A stretch of DNA of 64,000 nt from Diplosphaera chodatii (lineage: Eukaryota; Chlorophyta; Trebouxiophyceae; Prasiolales; Stichococcaceae): the NCBI GenBank assembly GCA_032358165.1, contig JAALGY010000051.1, positions 744,001 through 808,000 on the forward strand. The letters are read 5' to 3'. A program made the translations under genes and the position numbers. Below the pieces are notes generated by a model. It was not told where the DNA came from. It saw nothing but the letters and a program-made list of their open reading frames with translations, and ran no database searches. Below, piece after piece: positions 1 to 19,500 of this stretch. The stretch's first letter is position 1. Every line of letters begins with the position of its first letter.

Positions 1-429
1 TCCTCTCTGCACCATTGGATATGGTCATTCATCCTCTGCCAACCCCTGACGTCTTGAAGCACCGTGAAGTTCAATATGAGCAGACAGCTGCATGCACATG
101 TTTCTACACTCACAGATTGTAATTGTACAGATGGCCGAGCAGGTGAATGACATATGGCCACCCCTGCGGGAGCTGTGGTGTTACCACCTGTGGATGATGG
201 AGAAAGACTGTGGCAACATACGCTATGCCTCTTAAAACTTCTGGCACAGAACTGCGACCTGAAAACTTCTGCGTGACAGGCAATGTTGCCGCATGCCAGC
301 AAATGCAAGCCAACTTTGCACCTGCAACTCGAGGTTGTCCAGCAGGGACGCTACTTGATCGTACTCTCCCCGCTCAAGCAAAGCAGGTAGTCCTGCAGGC
401 GCTGTGCCCAACGCCTCGAACGTGGACAT
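1..429 (-). CDS. CSN8: COP9 signalosome subunit 8 (CSN8), 5' part, truncated by the window edge
   Basis: CSN8 is a PCI-type subunit of the COP9 signalosome, which removes NEDD8 from cullin-RING ubiquitin ligases in cytosol and nucleus. Reading the minus strand, exon 1 (429-322) starts at an ATG and encodes a short N-terminus ending in the helix LLERGEYDQVASLLDNLELQ. That matches the plant CSN8 pattern in which a short helix ends in DNLMLQ. Exon 2 (about 187-114) contains GWPYVIHLLGHLYNYN, close to the WPYAIHLLGHFY signature of plant CSN8. Exon 3 (about 45-1) reads QRMNDHIQWCRE, at the place where CSN8 has an ARFLWKR-like segment, and then leaves the window. Donors GTGCAA and GTGAGT and the acceptor CAG fit. 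About 75 residues are visible; the PCI domain lies outside. The assignment rests on two short but characteristic blocks. Confidence 0.72.
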
Positions 430-1450
430 TGCATTGAGCTGCAGATCAATTGGACCAAAAAGTTAGAGAGTGGCTCCCAAGTCAAGCGACTGCTTGCTGC
501 AACCCCTCACAGCAAACAGGCACTCACTGAGAGTGACTCAGCAGTGCAGGTCCTAGCGTGAGTGTATACTGATGATGTGAGCCAAAAGTGGCCAGCACCG
601 CAGGGTACTGTGTCGCAAGTCCTCCAATTCCAAATGAGGCGGGAGACTGTGCCTGGGTGTGTTGGAATATATTGCCCTCAAGATGTTTGCTAGTGGAGAC
701 TGACAGCACACCACCTCCGAGATGCTATGCATTACATGCAGTGAGCTGGTGCGAGACTCGACCGCTCGTTTACAACAAGTGCCGTCATGAAGCAATCTAC
801 ACAGCGCTCTGCATTGCTTGCGGGCCATGCCGAGATGCCAACCACGCATGGCCTCGCAGACGCATCGCGCACCCGCAAAAACAACCGACACCAAATGAAA
901 CTGTAGGAAACCACTGCAACGCAATACGTCATGGCAGCGTCAGGGGCGCAATTGGACGGTGCGCCGACGAGTAAAACCAGAAACAACGTCTAAACCACAA
1001 GACGTAAACCTCTGAGAAGGTGCAATACGCCCACTGCAAGGTGGGTTGAAATACTGCCGCAGACAGTGCGATGCCAGCCATTCCACATCACGACTGAATT
1101 GCAGCAGCACCTCGGCATCAGCCCCGTGCTGAACCCTGGTATCACCCTGGTAAACTGCGGGAGCAACACCCTTGCTGGCTGCGCCCCGCTTGCCATATGT
1201 TTGTTGTGCTCTGCCACAGCACGTTGCTGCGCCTGCAGCCGCCTTGATGTTTGTTCTGGCGGCACTGCAGGCCCTGCCACAGAGCGGCTTCGCATGCCGC
1301 TGAGTCTGGGCACCGCCAGAAAGCTGTATCGAGTTTGTTCAATGTCGACGCCTGGAAAGTCATGGGCCGCTGTGGGCCAGCGGTGCCGCGGCACTTCTTG
1401 CTGGTCCCGCTGCATCAACAGGCCACAGCTGCCTGGCCCCCGCCTCCACT
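430..1450. other. Intergenic: CSN8 5' flank and MAF1 3' flank
   Basis: Open frames here on both strands are short, Cys/His/Arg-rich and unlike any family I know. There are no exon-like blocks flanked by splice sites. It should contain the CSN8 promoter (near 430-700) and the MAF1 3' UTR (just below 1451). I see no RNA gene or repeat. Confidence 0.5.
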
Positions 1451-2140
1451 TCACAGCTCCATGTCAATAGCCATGCCGTAGCGCAGGTCGCTGTCCTCGT
1501 CGGACTTGTATGCGTAGTCCGAAGACTCATCGGATGCTGCGGTCTTGGACACGCCGCGGCAGGAGAAGTACAGCACGCCCTTCTGCTTGCGATTGTACAG
1601 GAAGTAGTTGAAGGACCAGATGTTGCCGGCCTCGCCAAAGGGGTCGTCTTCGCCGTCGGACTTGTAGCTGTACACGTCGCACTCCGGCAGGCAGATCGCC
1701 TCGTCCATGGCGCTCCACAGCGAGTCGGCAAAGGAGCAGTCGCTGTAGCCGGGCGTGCTGTCCCAAATCCGTGACACCTCCAGCAGCGTGCTGGCCACCG
1801 TCTCCTCGATGGCCTTGACGTTGGCCTCCTTGCGGAAGTGGTGCGCGCGTAGCAGGCTGAAGTCGTAGTCGGGGTACGTGTGGTTGAGCGTCAGGATCAG
1901 GTAGATCAGCGTCTTGCGGCTGCTGGCCTCGCTGAGCGGGCCCATGGGGCTCTTGCCCAGGTCCTGCGGGGAGGAGCCTTCCGCGACGTCGGCCTCCAGA
2001 CTGCGCGACAGCTTCTTGTCCAATCCGGCCAGCTTGCATGAGTACGCCTCGAGATCGCCGTGGACAACATAGTCTCCAACGTCCACGTGCGACAGGAAGC
2101 CGTTGAGCCTAGCGAGAGCTGCAGTCTCTAGGAATTTCAT
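1451..2140 (-). CDS. MAF1: MAF1, repressor of RNA polymerase III
   Basis: MAF1 binds RNA polymerase III and represses tRNA and 5S rRNA synthesis when nutrients or TOR signalling fall; it moves between cytoplasm and nucleus by phosphorylation. This is a single uninterrupted ORF of 229 residues, unusual beside its intron-rich neighbours. The three family boxes are visible. Box A, near residues 20-45, has the GDYVVHGDLEAYSCKLAG block. Box B, near 95-120, has LILTLNHTYPDYDFS. Box C, near 175-200, has NIWSFNYFLYNRKQKGVLYF. An acidic tail with several Ser residues follows (DESSDYAYKSDEDSD), as in other MAF1 proteins. The start ATG gives the usual MKFLE opening. The acidic, Ser-containing linkers are plausible phosphorylation regions (inference). 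It is divergent from the AlaRS fusion gene. Confidence 0.96.
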   Translation of the reverse strand: MKFLETAALARLNGFLSHVDVGDYVVHGDLEAYSCKLAGLDKKLSRSLEADVAEGSSPQDLGKSPMGPLSEASSRKTLIYLILTLNHTYPDYDFSLLRAHHFRKEANVKAIEETVASTLLEVSRIWDSTPGYSDCSFADSLWSAMDEAICLPECDVYSYKSDGEDDPFGEAGNIWSFNYFLYNRKQKGVLYFSCRGVSKTAASDESSDYAYKSDEDSDLRYGMAIDMEL

Positions 2141-2686
2141 GTCTGATCTACTGCGTGCCTCCTATCTCCAGCCAGTCCACGTTGTCGAGATTCATGATGA
2201 CTGGCGCCTACAGCAGCGGGGTTCTCTGCGCCGTCAAGCTTTGGTCTTGGAGTAACAGGTTTGGATGTCAGGTTCTTTTGGACCCAATTTGGTCAAGGTG
2301 TGGCAGAAGTACGGGCGAGCCGGGTCTGAGTTATCCGGAGGACCTTCTACTGCGCTGCTAGCGAGCGGACGGGCGTTGCAAGCGGTCAACAGGAGGATGC
2401 CATCGTTGCCTGGCATCTTGGTAAGCACTTTGTTTCGCTATCGACCCTAGTGCTTGTTGCTACAGGGCCAGGCGAAGGATCGGCATACATCGGATGGGTG
2501 CAACACTGCCAGGATGCCACATACGCTGTTCGATGACCGCTTCACTGCAGCACAGAGTACTGTGTCAGCTTGGCTTGCTGCACATGCCACTAGGTTCCCT
2601 GACAGCAAGTTTCGACTCGGCTGATCTCCGACACCCTCAAGGCGGCAGCTGAGCGCTGCAGCCTTTACTGACCTGCGGCAGTCAAA
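2141..2686. promoter_or_regulatory. Shared divergent 5' region of MAF1 and the GST-AlaRS gene
   Basis: This 546-bp gap separates two start codons facing away from each other, so it must carry both promoters and 5' UTRs. No coding block or obvious TATA box is seen. It is notable that a Pol III repressor and a tRNA synthetase share this stretch, but co-regulation is only an inference. Confidence 0.45.
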
Positions 2687-10714
<8,028 letters not shown>

Positions 10715-10841
10715 CAGCATTTTGGTGGCAGACCTCACTGTAGACTAGCCAAGGGAATGATGTTGCAGCCTCTTAGCAGAAAGTGTTCACAGTAGGTGAG
10801 CAGTCGACCAGCATCGAAGTCTCAAGATGGCCTACAGTCAC

Positions 10842-12598
10842 TCAACCTAACTGCATCAACACCTCTATGCTGTCGACATTCTGCCCATCCATACGCTGTG
10901 GCGACTTGTTCAACCGCACCACCTCCCCTGCCACAATCATGCTAGGCGACAGTGTGTGTCCCTTTGTCGTTTCAAGCACAGTGCTCAGCGTTGCCACCCA
11001 CACGGTCTGCTCGCCGCTGCTGGCATCCCTGATGACCGCCACCGGCAGGTCGCCACTCTTTACGCTCAGCAGCCCCCTGACAATCCCTGCACAGGGCAAC
11101 ACGTCCATGCACGTCCCATCCTTTTTGAATGCCAGCAGGCCGTCTACGCCAGCTATTTGACTATCTCATACAGCTGCGTACTGCTACAGTGCAGATCGAG
11201 GCACCTGGAAGTGATGCTCCGCCCATCAGGATGACCAGCGTGTCGATGCCCTGCAGTGCTGCCCAGTCGACGGCGCCTGCGTCATGGCCGCTCAGCACTG
11301 CGTAGCTGCTCGACAGCGCTTTGTCCGTCAGCGGGAACCCTGCATCCAGTGCAGCTGCAAGTTCCATGATGGTACTCCAGCCTACCCCCTTGACCTGCAA
11401 ATTGCCCAGGCCAGGTGCACTACGCAGCATGATGACAGCAGCTCTTCTCCCTCAGACCTGCTAGCAGTGGCGCCGCCAGCGCTGACGACACCCCGGGCAC
11501 CAGCTGGAACGGGATGCCGGCGGCAGCGAGTGCCGCCATCTCGCCCGACACCCGTAAGAAGGTGGACGGGCAGCCGCCCTTGAGGCGGACCACCCTTTTG
11601 CCCTGCAGATTTAGGTGCAGGTCTGCTTCGAACCTGCTTTGGGACACGTTCCCAGGTGCACAAGAGGGACTTTGATCAGGTGGCCTGCCGGTGGCTATCA
11701 GTCCCTGTGCACTGAGTTGTCACCCGCAGGCCTGGCTCACAGAGCAGTGTACGCTCCACGGCATGCGGGAGGTGACCACAGTACCTGTTGGCAAAGGTCC
11801 ACAAGCAGCGCATCGATCTGCGTCTGTTTGAAGCTCTTCTGCAGGCCGCGTTTTCCGACATAGTGCCGCTCAGCGCTTGGTGCCGCAAATGCGTCCATAG
11901 CTGCCTGCCAGCAAGCGGCAAGCATCACGGTGATGCATTTCCACTTCAGCAAACAACGGCAGAAGTGGCAACGATCCGACGTTCACATGGCAGCTGTGTC
12001 GCACCTGGGTGCCGAGGTCGTCATATACCACGGCCTCCGCCTGCTGTATGAGGCGTGCCGCCCCCAGCTGTGATCATTCACCTCACTTGATCATGAGGTT
12101 GCCTGTGGTGCGGAACCAGGGTGTGCCAGAAACCTGGGTGCTCGTGCCCTTTCCTCCGCATGGGAAATGGTTGAACACAGTCAGATGTGTGCAGTCTGTG
12201 CACAATGTGCGTCAGCCGCCCACCGTCAGATGCTCCAGGGCTCCAGGGCCCGCACCAACCAGCCAGCAGAACCCGGTTAACCCTCCATCATCGTGAGCGT
12301 TGCTCAAATTATCGCTCCTGGTGCTGCTGCCGGGACGCACTACCTGCTCAGCTGCGTCGCCAGCTGCGCGGCCGCTGAAGCCTGCTGCAATGGCGCGCAA
12401 AGGGTCTGGCTGGGCCTCGTCTGAAGCAGTGCAGCAGCATGAGATGCGTCTGCCGCCGTACTGGAGACCACCTGACTGCGTTGCTGCATGGTTGAGGTAC
12501 TTCCTATTCCTGACGTCGCTACACTTCCTCTGATCATGTCTGGCCGGCGGCCTTGCAAGAACAACGTCGGAGAAGGGTGCATATAGACTGCGCTTCAT
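10842..12598 (-). CDS. Uroporphyrinogen-III C-methyltransferase family (tetrapyrrole methylase), plastid-type
   Basis: This SAM-dependent family makes precorrin-2 from uroporphyrinogen III on the way to siroheme. Proposed exons are 12598-12224, 12067-12005, 11904-11785, 11602-11458, 11339-11205 and 11152-10842, giving 382 residues in frame. Exon 1 begins with an Arg/Ser-rich leader of about 105 residues that looks like a transit peptide, then the N-terminal strand [15 protein letters not shown]. Next come [61 protein letters not shown] and [18 protein letters not shown]. The end carries [13 protein letters not shown] and [10 protein letters not shown]. Fold and order match SUMT. Two oddities: the usual GGDPFVFGRG loop reads [13 protein letters not shown], and the last intron is only 52 bp, leaving a rather long linker before PVAVI, so that junction is uncertain. 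Exact substrate is inferred. Confidence 0.82.
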
Positions 12599-13048
12599 CC
12601 TGCTGGCAAGCTCGCTGACGTCTCAAGTCCGCGAGCACACAGCCGATCGGACACCTGACAGAGAAGTGAAAGGAGCGCTGCGGTTGCCAAGGGGTGTGAT
12701 CTGCACCACAACTTGATGTGCCATCTCGCATATGTGCGCAGATCTGGCTCCGATGTCTAGTCAGGCTACACGTTGCTCTGATCGCTGCTGCAGATGTGCT
12801 ATAGTCCTTCGTATATGTCGCAGGACTCAAGCATGGTGCAGTACGTTGCCCGTCAGCCGACGTGCCCCCAGGTGCGCACCAGCTTCGACTGGTGTATGTT
12901 AGGTCATGTCCGGTCCGTGCGCCTGCTGGTCCTCATTCCACCACATGGTTTGATGTCCAAAAGCACTGCTTGGACGCCACAATCGTACCCACGCCTCAAA
13001 AGCTGCTCAGACGTGGATTGCAAGCAGATCACAAACAAAGCAGCCGCC
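12599..13048. promoter_or_regulatory. Divergent 5' region between the SUMT-like and SDR genes
   Basis: 450 bp lie between two start codons pointing away from each other. I see no conserved coding block, RNA gene or clear motif. By position it must hold both promoters. Confidence 0.4.
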
Positions 13049-15035
13049 ATGCCTGAGGTCAATGGCGTATCCGCAGCTGAAAACAAATGGATCGTTGTTA
13101 CAGGTTTGCCGCTTCAACTCCCGGCTGCCTATGGCACATCTGACCTGTTTGTATGTAGATCATAAAAGATTCGGCCGCAGGTTGCAGCCGGTTAGACAGC
13201 AGGTTTGGGCTGCCAGTATGATGATGAGACTATAGTTCAGGTGCAGAGGTCGCCAGTGCACGCCTGACCGGTGTAAACAGCTACCGGATTGCACTGCAGG
13301 TGCCAACAAGGGGCTGGGCTACGACCTCTGCCGCCTGCTTCTCCAGGACAAGCACCCAGTCATGGCGGCGTGCCGCACCCAAGAGAAAGGTATGCAGAGT
13401 GGGGCTGCACACGACCTGAGACCGATGCGGTGGACCCGTTGATGGCATGGAGAAGCCATCTGCGGTGTACACACGACAAGCACGCAGCGTACACTTGGTA
13501 TGCTGACAGTGGACCCTGTGCTACGCAGCGGATGACACAGTGGCGAAGCTGCGGAAGGAAACGGGTCACGACATCACGGTCCAGCCGCTTGTGCTGGACC
13601 CGTCCGACCCTGACAGCATCTCGGCCGGGGTGGCCAAGCTGCAAGAGTCGCGCAATGGCAAGGTGCTTCGCATGCCCGTTGCTGATTCGCTACCGGTTTG
13701 GGTCAACAAGTGACAGCATTGCAGTCATGTGTTCGCTGTCATGTTGATGATGCTGAGAGCGCCTGTGCATAGCGTAGGTCGGCGTGCTGGTCAACAATGC
13801 CGGTGGGCCACCCTGGCCATTTGCACTTTGCGATATTTACATTTCATCATTGGTGTGTAGGCATAGGTAGCTTTGGTATAGGTTGGTAGCTCGTTCGCGT
13901 TGTGCTCATCGCAGGGATGCTAAACAACTGCTGGGACCAGCAGTCCTGGGACGACATCATGGCCGTGAACTACACCGGCGCCATCTCCCTGGCAGAACAG
14001 ATCCTGCCAGTGCTCGCAGATGGTGCGCCTGCGCCTCACTGTTACTGCTGTGCATGTCAGGGCGGTGTAGCGCGGTGCTGATGACCGATCTGGTGATCGC
14101 ACAGTCAAGGTCATCATAACAGGGAGCGCTGTGCAGCATGCCCAGAGCAGCGCCCCTGCTGAGCATGGCTGGGGACACTATTTTTCCCCCGAGATATGAC
14201 GCCATCTTGCATGAACGTGTGTAGGCGGGCGCATCGTGAACGTCTCCAGCGGACTTTCAGCCCTGGGAGACATCCCCAGCGACTCGTACAGGCAGCAGGT
14301 GCAGAGCGCAGAGTCGCTCGATGCGCTGCGGGCGATCAGCTTCGCGCCAGATGACGCGGGCTGCCGTGCTTCCGTGGGACCCGAGTACCAGGGCATTGCT
14401 GTGCCGGTCTACAGGTGCCAGAAATCCCCCGTGCTGCAAGGACTTTCCTTGCATGCTTTGGTGTTTGAGTCGCACTATCGTTTGCACGCCATGCGGAGCT
14501 GACACTCGCGTCCCGCCACTATGCCTGCTGCTGCTGTTGCGCATGCGTCTGCCTCCTCAGAGCTGCTGCCTGCCCTTGGCACAGGATCAGCAAGGCGATG
14601 CTGAACCAGGCGACCAAGCTGCTGTCCAAGGACGAGCGGCTCACCAGCCGCGGCATCACCATCTCTGCAGTGTGCCCCGGCTGGTGCCGCACAGGTGACC
14701 GACCTGCCACCTGGCCCCGTCCTCAGCGAGACAGCTTCACCGGGCACTTCGAAGCTTGCAGATCTGCTGCTGATGTCTGCTGACGGCTGCCATCAGCGTG
14801 CATTAAAAGGCTCTGTGCGATGCCACAGTTTGCGCAGGAGAGTGTTGCAGCGTTCCCGTGCAGTCAAACTCACCTTGTCCTCATGTGCGCAGACCTCGGT
14901 GGCGGTAGCAACCACACAAGGGCGCCGTGTTCCTCAGAGGAAGGCGCCCGCAGCATTGCCTGGAATGTGGAGCACAAGCAGCCAGAGGAGATCAGTGGTC
15001 GTGTTTGGCGGCACGGCAAGGACATTGGCTTCTGA
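13049..15035 (+). CDS. Short-chain dehydrogenase, carbonyl reductase (CBR1-like)
   Basis: NADPH-dependent reductase of carbonyl compounds, classical SDR fold, probably cytosolic. Exons are 13049-13103, 13300-13389, 13529-13662, 13778-13802, 13915-14022, 14225-14414, 14585-14694 and 14893-15035, summing to 855 nt and 284 residues. The start has a strong context, gccgccATGc. Cofactor motif TGANKGLG spans exons 1-2. NNAG sits in a 25-nt microexon. The catalytic Ser is in VNVSSGLS, and Tyr and Lys are in VYRISK, which is the YxxxK pair. PGWCRTDLGG follows, as in CBR1 (PGWVRTDMGG). An insertion of about 40 residues between the Ser strand and the Tyr helix is typical of carbonyl reductases. There is no targeting peptide. 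Substrate cannot be read from sequence. Confidence 0.88.
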
Positions 15036-15285
15036 TCAATGTGCCGCCGCATCCGTGACAACATGCTGAAATCGATGTGCACATCTTGCAACATACATCG
15101 TGCTCCGGGATCCCGAGCCCGTGGGCTGCTGGTATGCGTTGCTGCACTCTGCGAACGGGGGGGATGCAATCATGTGCGTGAGCAGTGCCCGTACACACTG
15201 TACTTAATGCTTACGCAGTATTCCTCGCATCGATATTGCGTTGCGCCAGTTGCAGCGACAGGCGTAAGACCCATGTGTCAGCTCT

Positions 15286-16170
15286 TTGGTGGAGATTCGT
15301 TCCTGCGTAAAGCTTATGCTGCACCTGCATAAGCCTGCACTTCGATACATGCTTGCGCTACCGACGAGCTTTCATTCACAGCGACCAGCGGTCTATCATA
15401 CACAGACTTGGTGCCTACAACAAAGAGCTCTGCGCCCTGGTCCACATACTGTCGGCAGACATACAGTCCTCTTGTTTGCTAAGCGCAGCATGGGGAGCAC
15501 CTTGATGTCGCCAGAAGACCGTGCGATGTTTGATTCATCTCTGAAGGCTGGAGGCTGGCAGGGTGTCTGGGAGAAGCTGCAGCCCGGGCAGGCCTTTGAC
15601 GAGGGGCGCATGTCGCCGGTAGTCTCCAAGAAGCTGCAAAGCGGGGAGCTGGACGTCAAGGGCAAGACATGCCTGGTCCCAGGCTGCGGGCGCGGGTATG
15701 ACGTGGTGGAGTTTGCCAAAGCGGGCGCTGCAGCGTCAATTGGCCTGGAGATTGCGCCTACCGCGGTTGAGCAGGCGAACGAATATAAGAATACATGTGG
15801 CCTCGATGCTGAGACTGCTGAGAAGGCGTCAGTCATTGACGCGGACTTCTTCACATATACACCTCCTGGCGGCAGCGCCCATGTGGGATACGATTACACG
15901 TTCCTGTGCGCGCTTCCGCCAGAGCAGCGGAAGGACTGGGCGCAGGGCTGGGCGCGGCTCATCGCTCCAGGGGGAGAGCTGGTCACCATGATGTTCCCGG
16001 TGGATCCCGAGAAGCAGGGCGGCCCGCCCTACGCCGTGTCACACGAGCTTTACACCGAGCTGCTCACTCCCGTCGGGTTCACGGAGATCAGCGTTGAGAA
16101 GGTGCCGGAGGAGCTGAGCCACCCGGGCCGGGGTGGCAAGGAGTACTTTGGGCGCTGGCGGAAGCAATAG
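15286..16170 (+). CDS. TPMT-superfamily SAM methyltransferase (thiol/halide methyltransferase-like)
   Basis: Members methylate thiols, thiocyanate or halides with SAM; plant HOL proteins and bacterial TPMT belong here. Single exon, 294 residues from the first ATG. The SAM-binding motif I is LVPGCGRGYDVVEFAKAG, preceded by the family opening GWQGVWEKLQPGQAFDEGR, where the family usually has W(E)xG-TPWDxGR. Later blocks are DADFFTY, YDYTFLCALPPEQR and GGELVTMMFPVD, and the end is EYFGRWRKQ. An internal ATG at 15490 (MGSTLMSPEDRAMF) would give 226 residues, the usual core size. The first 68 residues are basic, Ser/His-rich and poor in acidic residues, so they could be an organellar transit peptide or simply 5' UTR. 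Lack of introns is unusual locally. The substrate is not predictable. Confidence 0.85.
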   Translation: MVEIRSCVKLMLHLHKPALRYMLALPTSFHSQRPAVYHTQTWCLQQRALRPGPHTVGRHTVLLFAKRSMGSTLMSPEDRAMFDSSLKAGGWQGVWEKLQPGQAFDEGRMSPVVSKKLQSGELDVKGKTCLVPGCGRGYDVVEFAKAGAAASIGLEIAPTAVEQANEYKNTCGLDAETAEKASVIDADFFTYTPPGGSAHVGYDYTFLCALPPEQRKDWAQGWARLIAPGGELVTMMFPVDPEKQGGPPYAVSHELYTELLTPVGFTEISVEKVPEELSHPGRGGKEYFGRWRKQ

Positions 16171-16522
16171 GCATTCTGGCTTGCTGCGCAGCAAGATGGC
16201 GCCCCAGCAACACACGAGGGCTGAAGGTGTTGCCAGTGATTCTGCCTTGCATGCATGGCGCAGCAAGGGTGACTCACTATCTACAGAGTCACCATGACAC
16301 GGAGCTGATGGGCGCCAAGGTCTATCCGCTTGACCCGTACGATATTTGGACCCACTCGCAATCACAAGGAAGCCGCTCGCATTGGATTTGACTTACTTGG
16401 CACCCATCAGTCTAGTCCGATCCGTAGCCCTGCTATTTATTTTAAACTGCTGATGACTGAGACCTGGTCAGCGGTGTCGTCCACAAGAGCATCACACACC
16501 GCTGTCTCGGACGCAGCTAGGC
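16171..16522. other. Convergent 3' gap between methyltransferase and TrhO-like gene
   Basis: 352 bp between two facing stop codons, somewhat AT-richer near 16420-16450. It holds two 3' UTRs; I see no gene or repeat. Confidence 0.45.
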
Positions 16523-19500
16523 TTAGACTGCAACCTCCTTCTGAGCTGTCTTCACGGTTTCAGCACCATCAGCGTCATCGCTGCTGCTGCTGAGCCGTTG
16601 GGCAGCGGCCGCCTGCACAGCACACGAACACACTTCAGTGCTGATGCTAGGGACACTCCGCATGCACACGCTCACACCACAGCTGCCAGCACGCATCACT
16701 AGCCGCAGTGCCGACTGCACAGTCGGCACACATGTCTGATGTGCGCACACATCCGGACATGAGACGCACCCGGGCGGCGGCTTTGTCAGCGGCGCGCTGC
16801 TGGCGGGCCGCCTCCCGCCGGATGCGGACCTTCTCCTGCCACCGCCGACGCCTGATCAGCCGCCCCTCGCCCCGCCCCTGCACCGAAAGCCCAGGGTCGA
16901 TGCTGAAGGACGCCATCAGGCAACACTGCCCGCTGATATGCCTGGCAACATCAAATGTTACAGGTGGTCGACTGCGTGTTGTCACAAACGGCCGGGACTC
17001 CGGCTGCACGTCTAGCCCCACCTCGCGCAGCTTGGCCAGCTGCTCAGCGTCAAAGTACTGTGCCACACGCCCGTAGCTGCCGGCGATCTTGGCCGGCCGC
17101 AGCAGCCGTGGCGCATCGATGCATGCCTCGCAGCAGCACCCCCGCATCCGGTCCTGTGGCCACATGACGCTCACGCATCAGCTGATCGCATACCACAAGT
17201 GTGTGAGTCTGTCCTGCGGCACTCATGAGCATGAATGCTCTTATTGTCTGTGGCGGGACAACAGCCAGACACTGCGGGTCCACGGATGGTGGTGTGCACA
17301 GTCGGCGGCAGGGGCCAGGGACGGTGAGAGCAGTGCCTTGCAGGCCGGGCAGGCGATGAAGAGGCGCGCGCAGTCCAGGTTGGCGCAGTTGATGTGGGGC
17401 AGCGTCGCGCCCGGCCCGCCGCACAGCTGGCAGCCCACCGCTGCTGGGAGGCCCTCGCCCTCGGCACTGTCCCCTGCACAGCCATTGCTTGATCGAGTCA
17501 CCCTTTTGTATCGTGTGTGACCCTATGTAGCACACCTTTGTCGAATAGCAAAATCGTCCCAGCCCCGACGGCCAAACTGCTAAGCTGTAGCATTGGTTGT
17601 ACACGGCTGTAGCCGAGGTCCTCCCTGAACTGAAAGGCAGCAGAAGCAGCGTGGCAAGGCCTTTGAAAACACCTGCGGATGAGGCTGCACTGCTGCCTTC
17701 GCGCACAGCTGGCACGGCCAGGCGGTCGTCGAACACGAACAGCGAGCCATTCCAGCTCTCGCTGCCCTCCTGCCGCAGGTAGTTGTGCACCCCGCCCTCC
17801 AGCGTGTACAGGTTGCTGCAGGGGGGGCAAAATCGAACAGAGTGTCTTGGCTGCAGTGCGCTGGATGCATCAGGACGCCTGCATTTGCCACCGACCAGCC
17901 AGGGCACAACACCCACTTGAAGCCCTGGGAGCGCAGGTAGGTGGAGTAGATGTCGCAGCGGATGCCGCCGGTGCAGTACATCATGACGGGGGTGTCGGGG
18001 TCGGCGCCCTGCAGCGCTGCCGGCAGCGGCGCGCCATTCGCGCCGGCCGGCGTCTCCCGGAACTGGTCCTGAGGAGTGGCATAGGAAAGGCTTCCACGTG
18101 CTGTCAGAGTGTGTTCTGACATTCTCAGCGGCCTTCTATCCCTAGGCACTATGGCCACTGTGAAGATATGCGGCGTGCCGTTGATGATAGCAGAAGCGTT
18201 GAAGGCCGTGGCCAAGGAGCAGTGAGCGGCGAGTGCGGCTTGCCTCGGCAGGCCGTGCTGCGCCGTGAAAGTGGCCGGCATCCCACTCATAGCCGTTGCG
18301 GACGTCCAGCACCACCACATCTCCGGTGGCGCTGCTCGGACTGGCCGTGCCGCCGCCAGGCCGCCGCCCTCCAGCCTCCTGTGTCACATCAGCGCCGCCG
18401 CCCAGGCTGCGCCAACTGCCGCTGCTGCTGCGGTTGAGCTGCCGCACTGTCGCGCTGCCCGCGGTACCCACAGCCCCACCGCTGGCATCCCCCCTGCCCG
18501 GCTGGGCTGCTGCCGCCTGCGGCGCCTCCTGAGGCGTGCCTGCGCTCGCGGCCGCGCCGCCGTCAGCGGGCGGCAGGTCGAGCCGCTGCGCGCCGAGCAG
18601 CATCTGCTTCCACTCTGCAGGCTGCAGCGGCTTGGCCCTGCAGCAGGAATGTCATGCTCAAGACATCCATGTAAAGAAACACGCACCATGCCGCAGCCAT
18701 GAGACCGGACGAGACCTCCGACGCTGTCAATTCATGCGTTTTGTCATTCACCTGGCGGCGGGGTCGGTGATGGGCAGGTGCGCGGTGCCGCCGGCCAGCG
18801 AGACCAGGTGGGGGCGCGCCGCCAGCCGCAGCCGGTTGAACATGTGCTGCTGCACCGGTGTGTGCGTCCAGCGCAGCCCCTGCAGCACAGCTGCTCACGT
18901 GTCACTGGCAGTTGCCGTCACAGCAGCCTGTGCCCGCTACAGGACCGTATGCTGCGGAGGACTCGGCCGCAAACTGGTTGCAGCAAGAAGCAGCGCCTTG
19001 CAGGCGAGGGCACTGTTGGTGTGCAAGTACTTCAGGCGGCGTTGTTACAGCACACAACGAACTGCCACCGATATCAATTGACGTTTTTCACGGCAGCGAT
19101 GACAGCGTTCAGGCTGTGACTTCAATTGTGGAGGGCTCTTGATGGACCATGCCTGGAACTGTGGGTGCTGCTCCACCCATCGTGCATACTGCAGCGCGTC
19201 TGCCTCTGGACCGCTGTACTGGGCGTTGATGCCCTGCGGCGTGATGTAGATACGGCCGCAGATGTCCAGGCTGTGCAGCGCTGCCTTGTGCTCCCGGTAT
19301 GCCTGCCATGCCAGGCCGCACGTGTTGTACAGTGAGTGGCCATCATGACCCAATGGTCATTCACTCCCATGGCAAATGTGCATGAGCAGACGACAGGGAC
19401 ATTGGCGCAGGCACTGGCTGTATGCGGCACTTTGCACAGCACCTGTGCAAGCGGTGAGCATTCACCTGCTGAGGGTCGCTAATGTCTGCCAGATGGTAAA

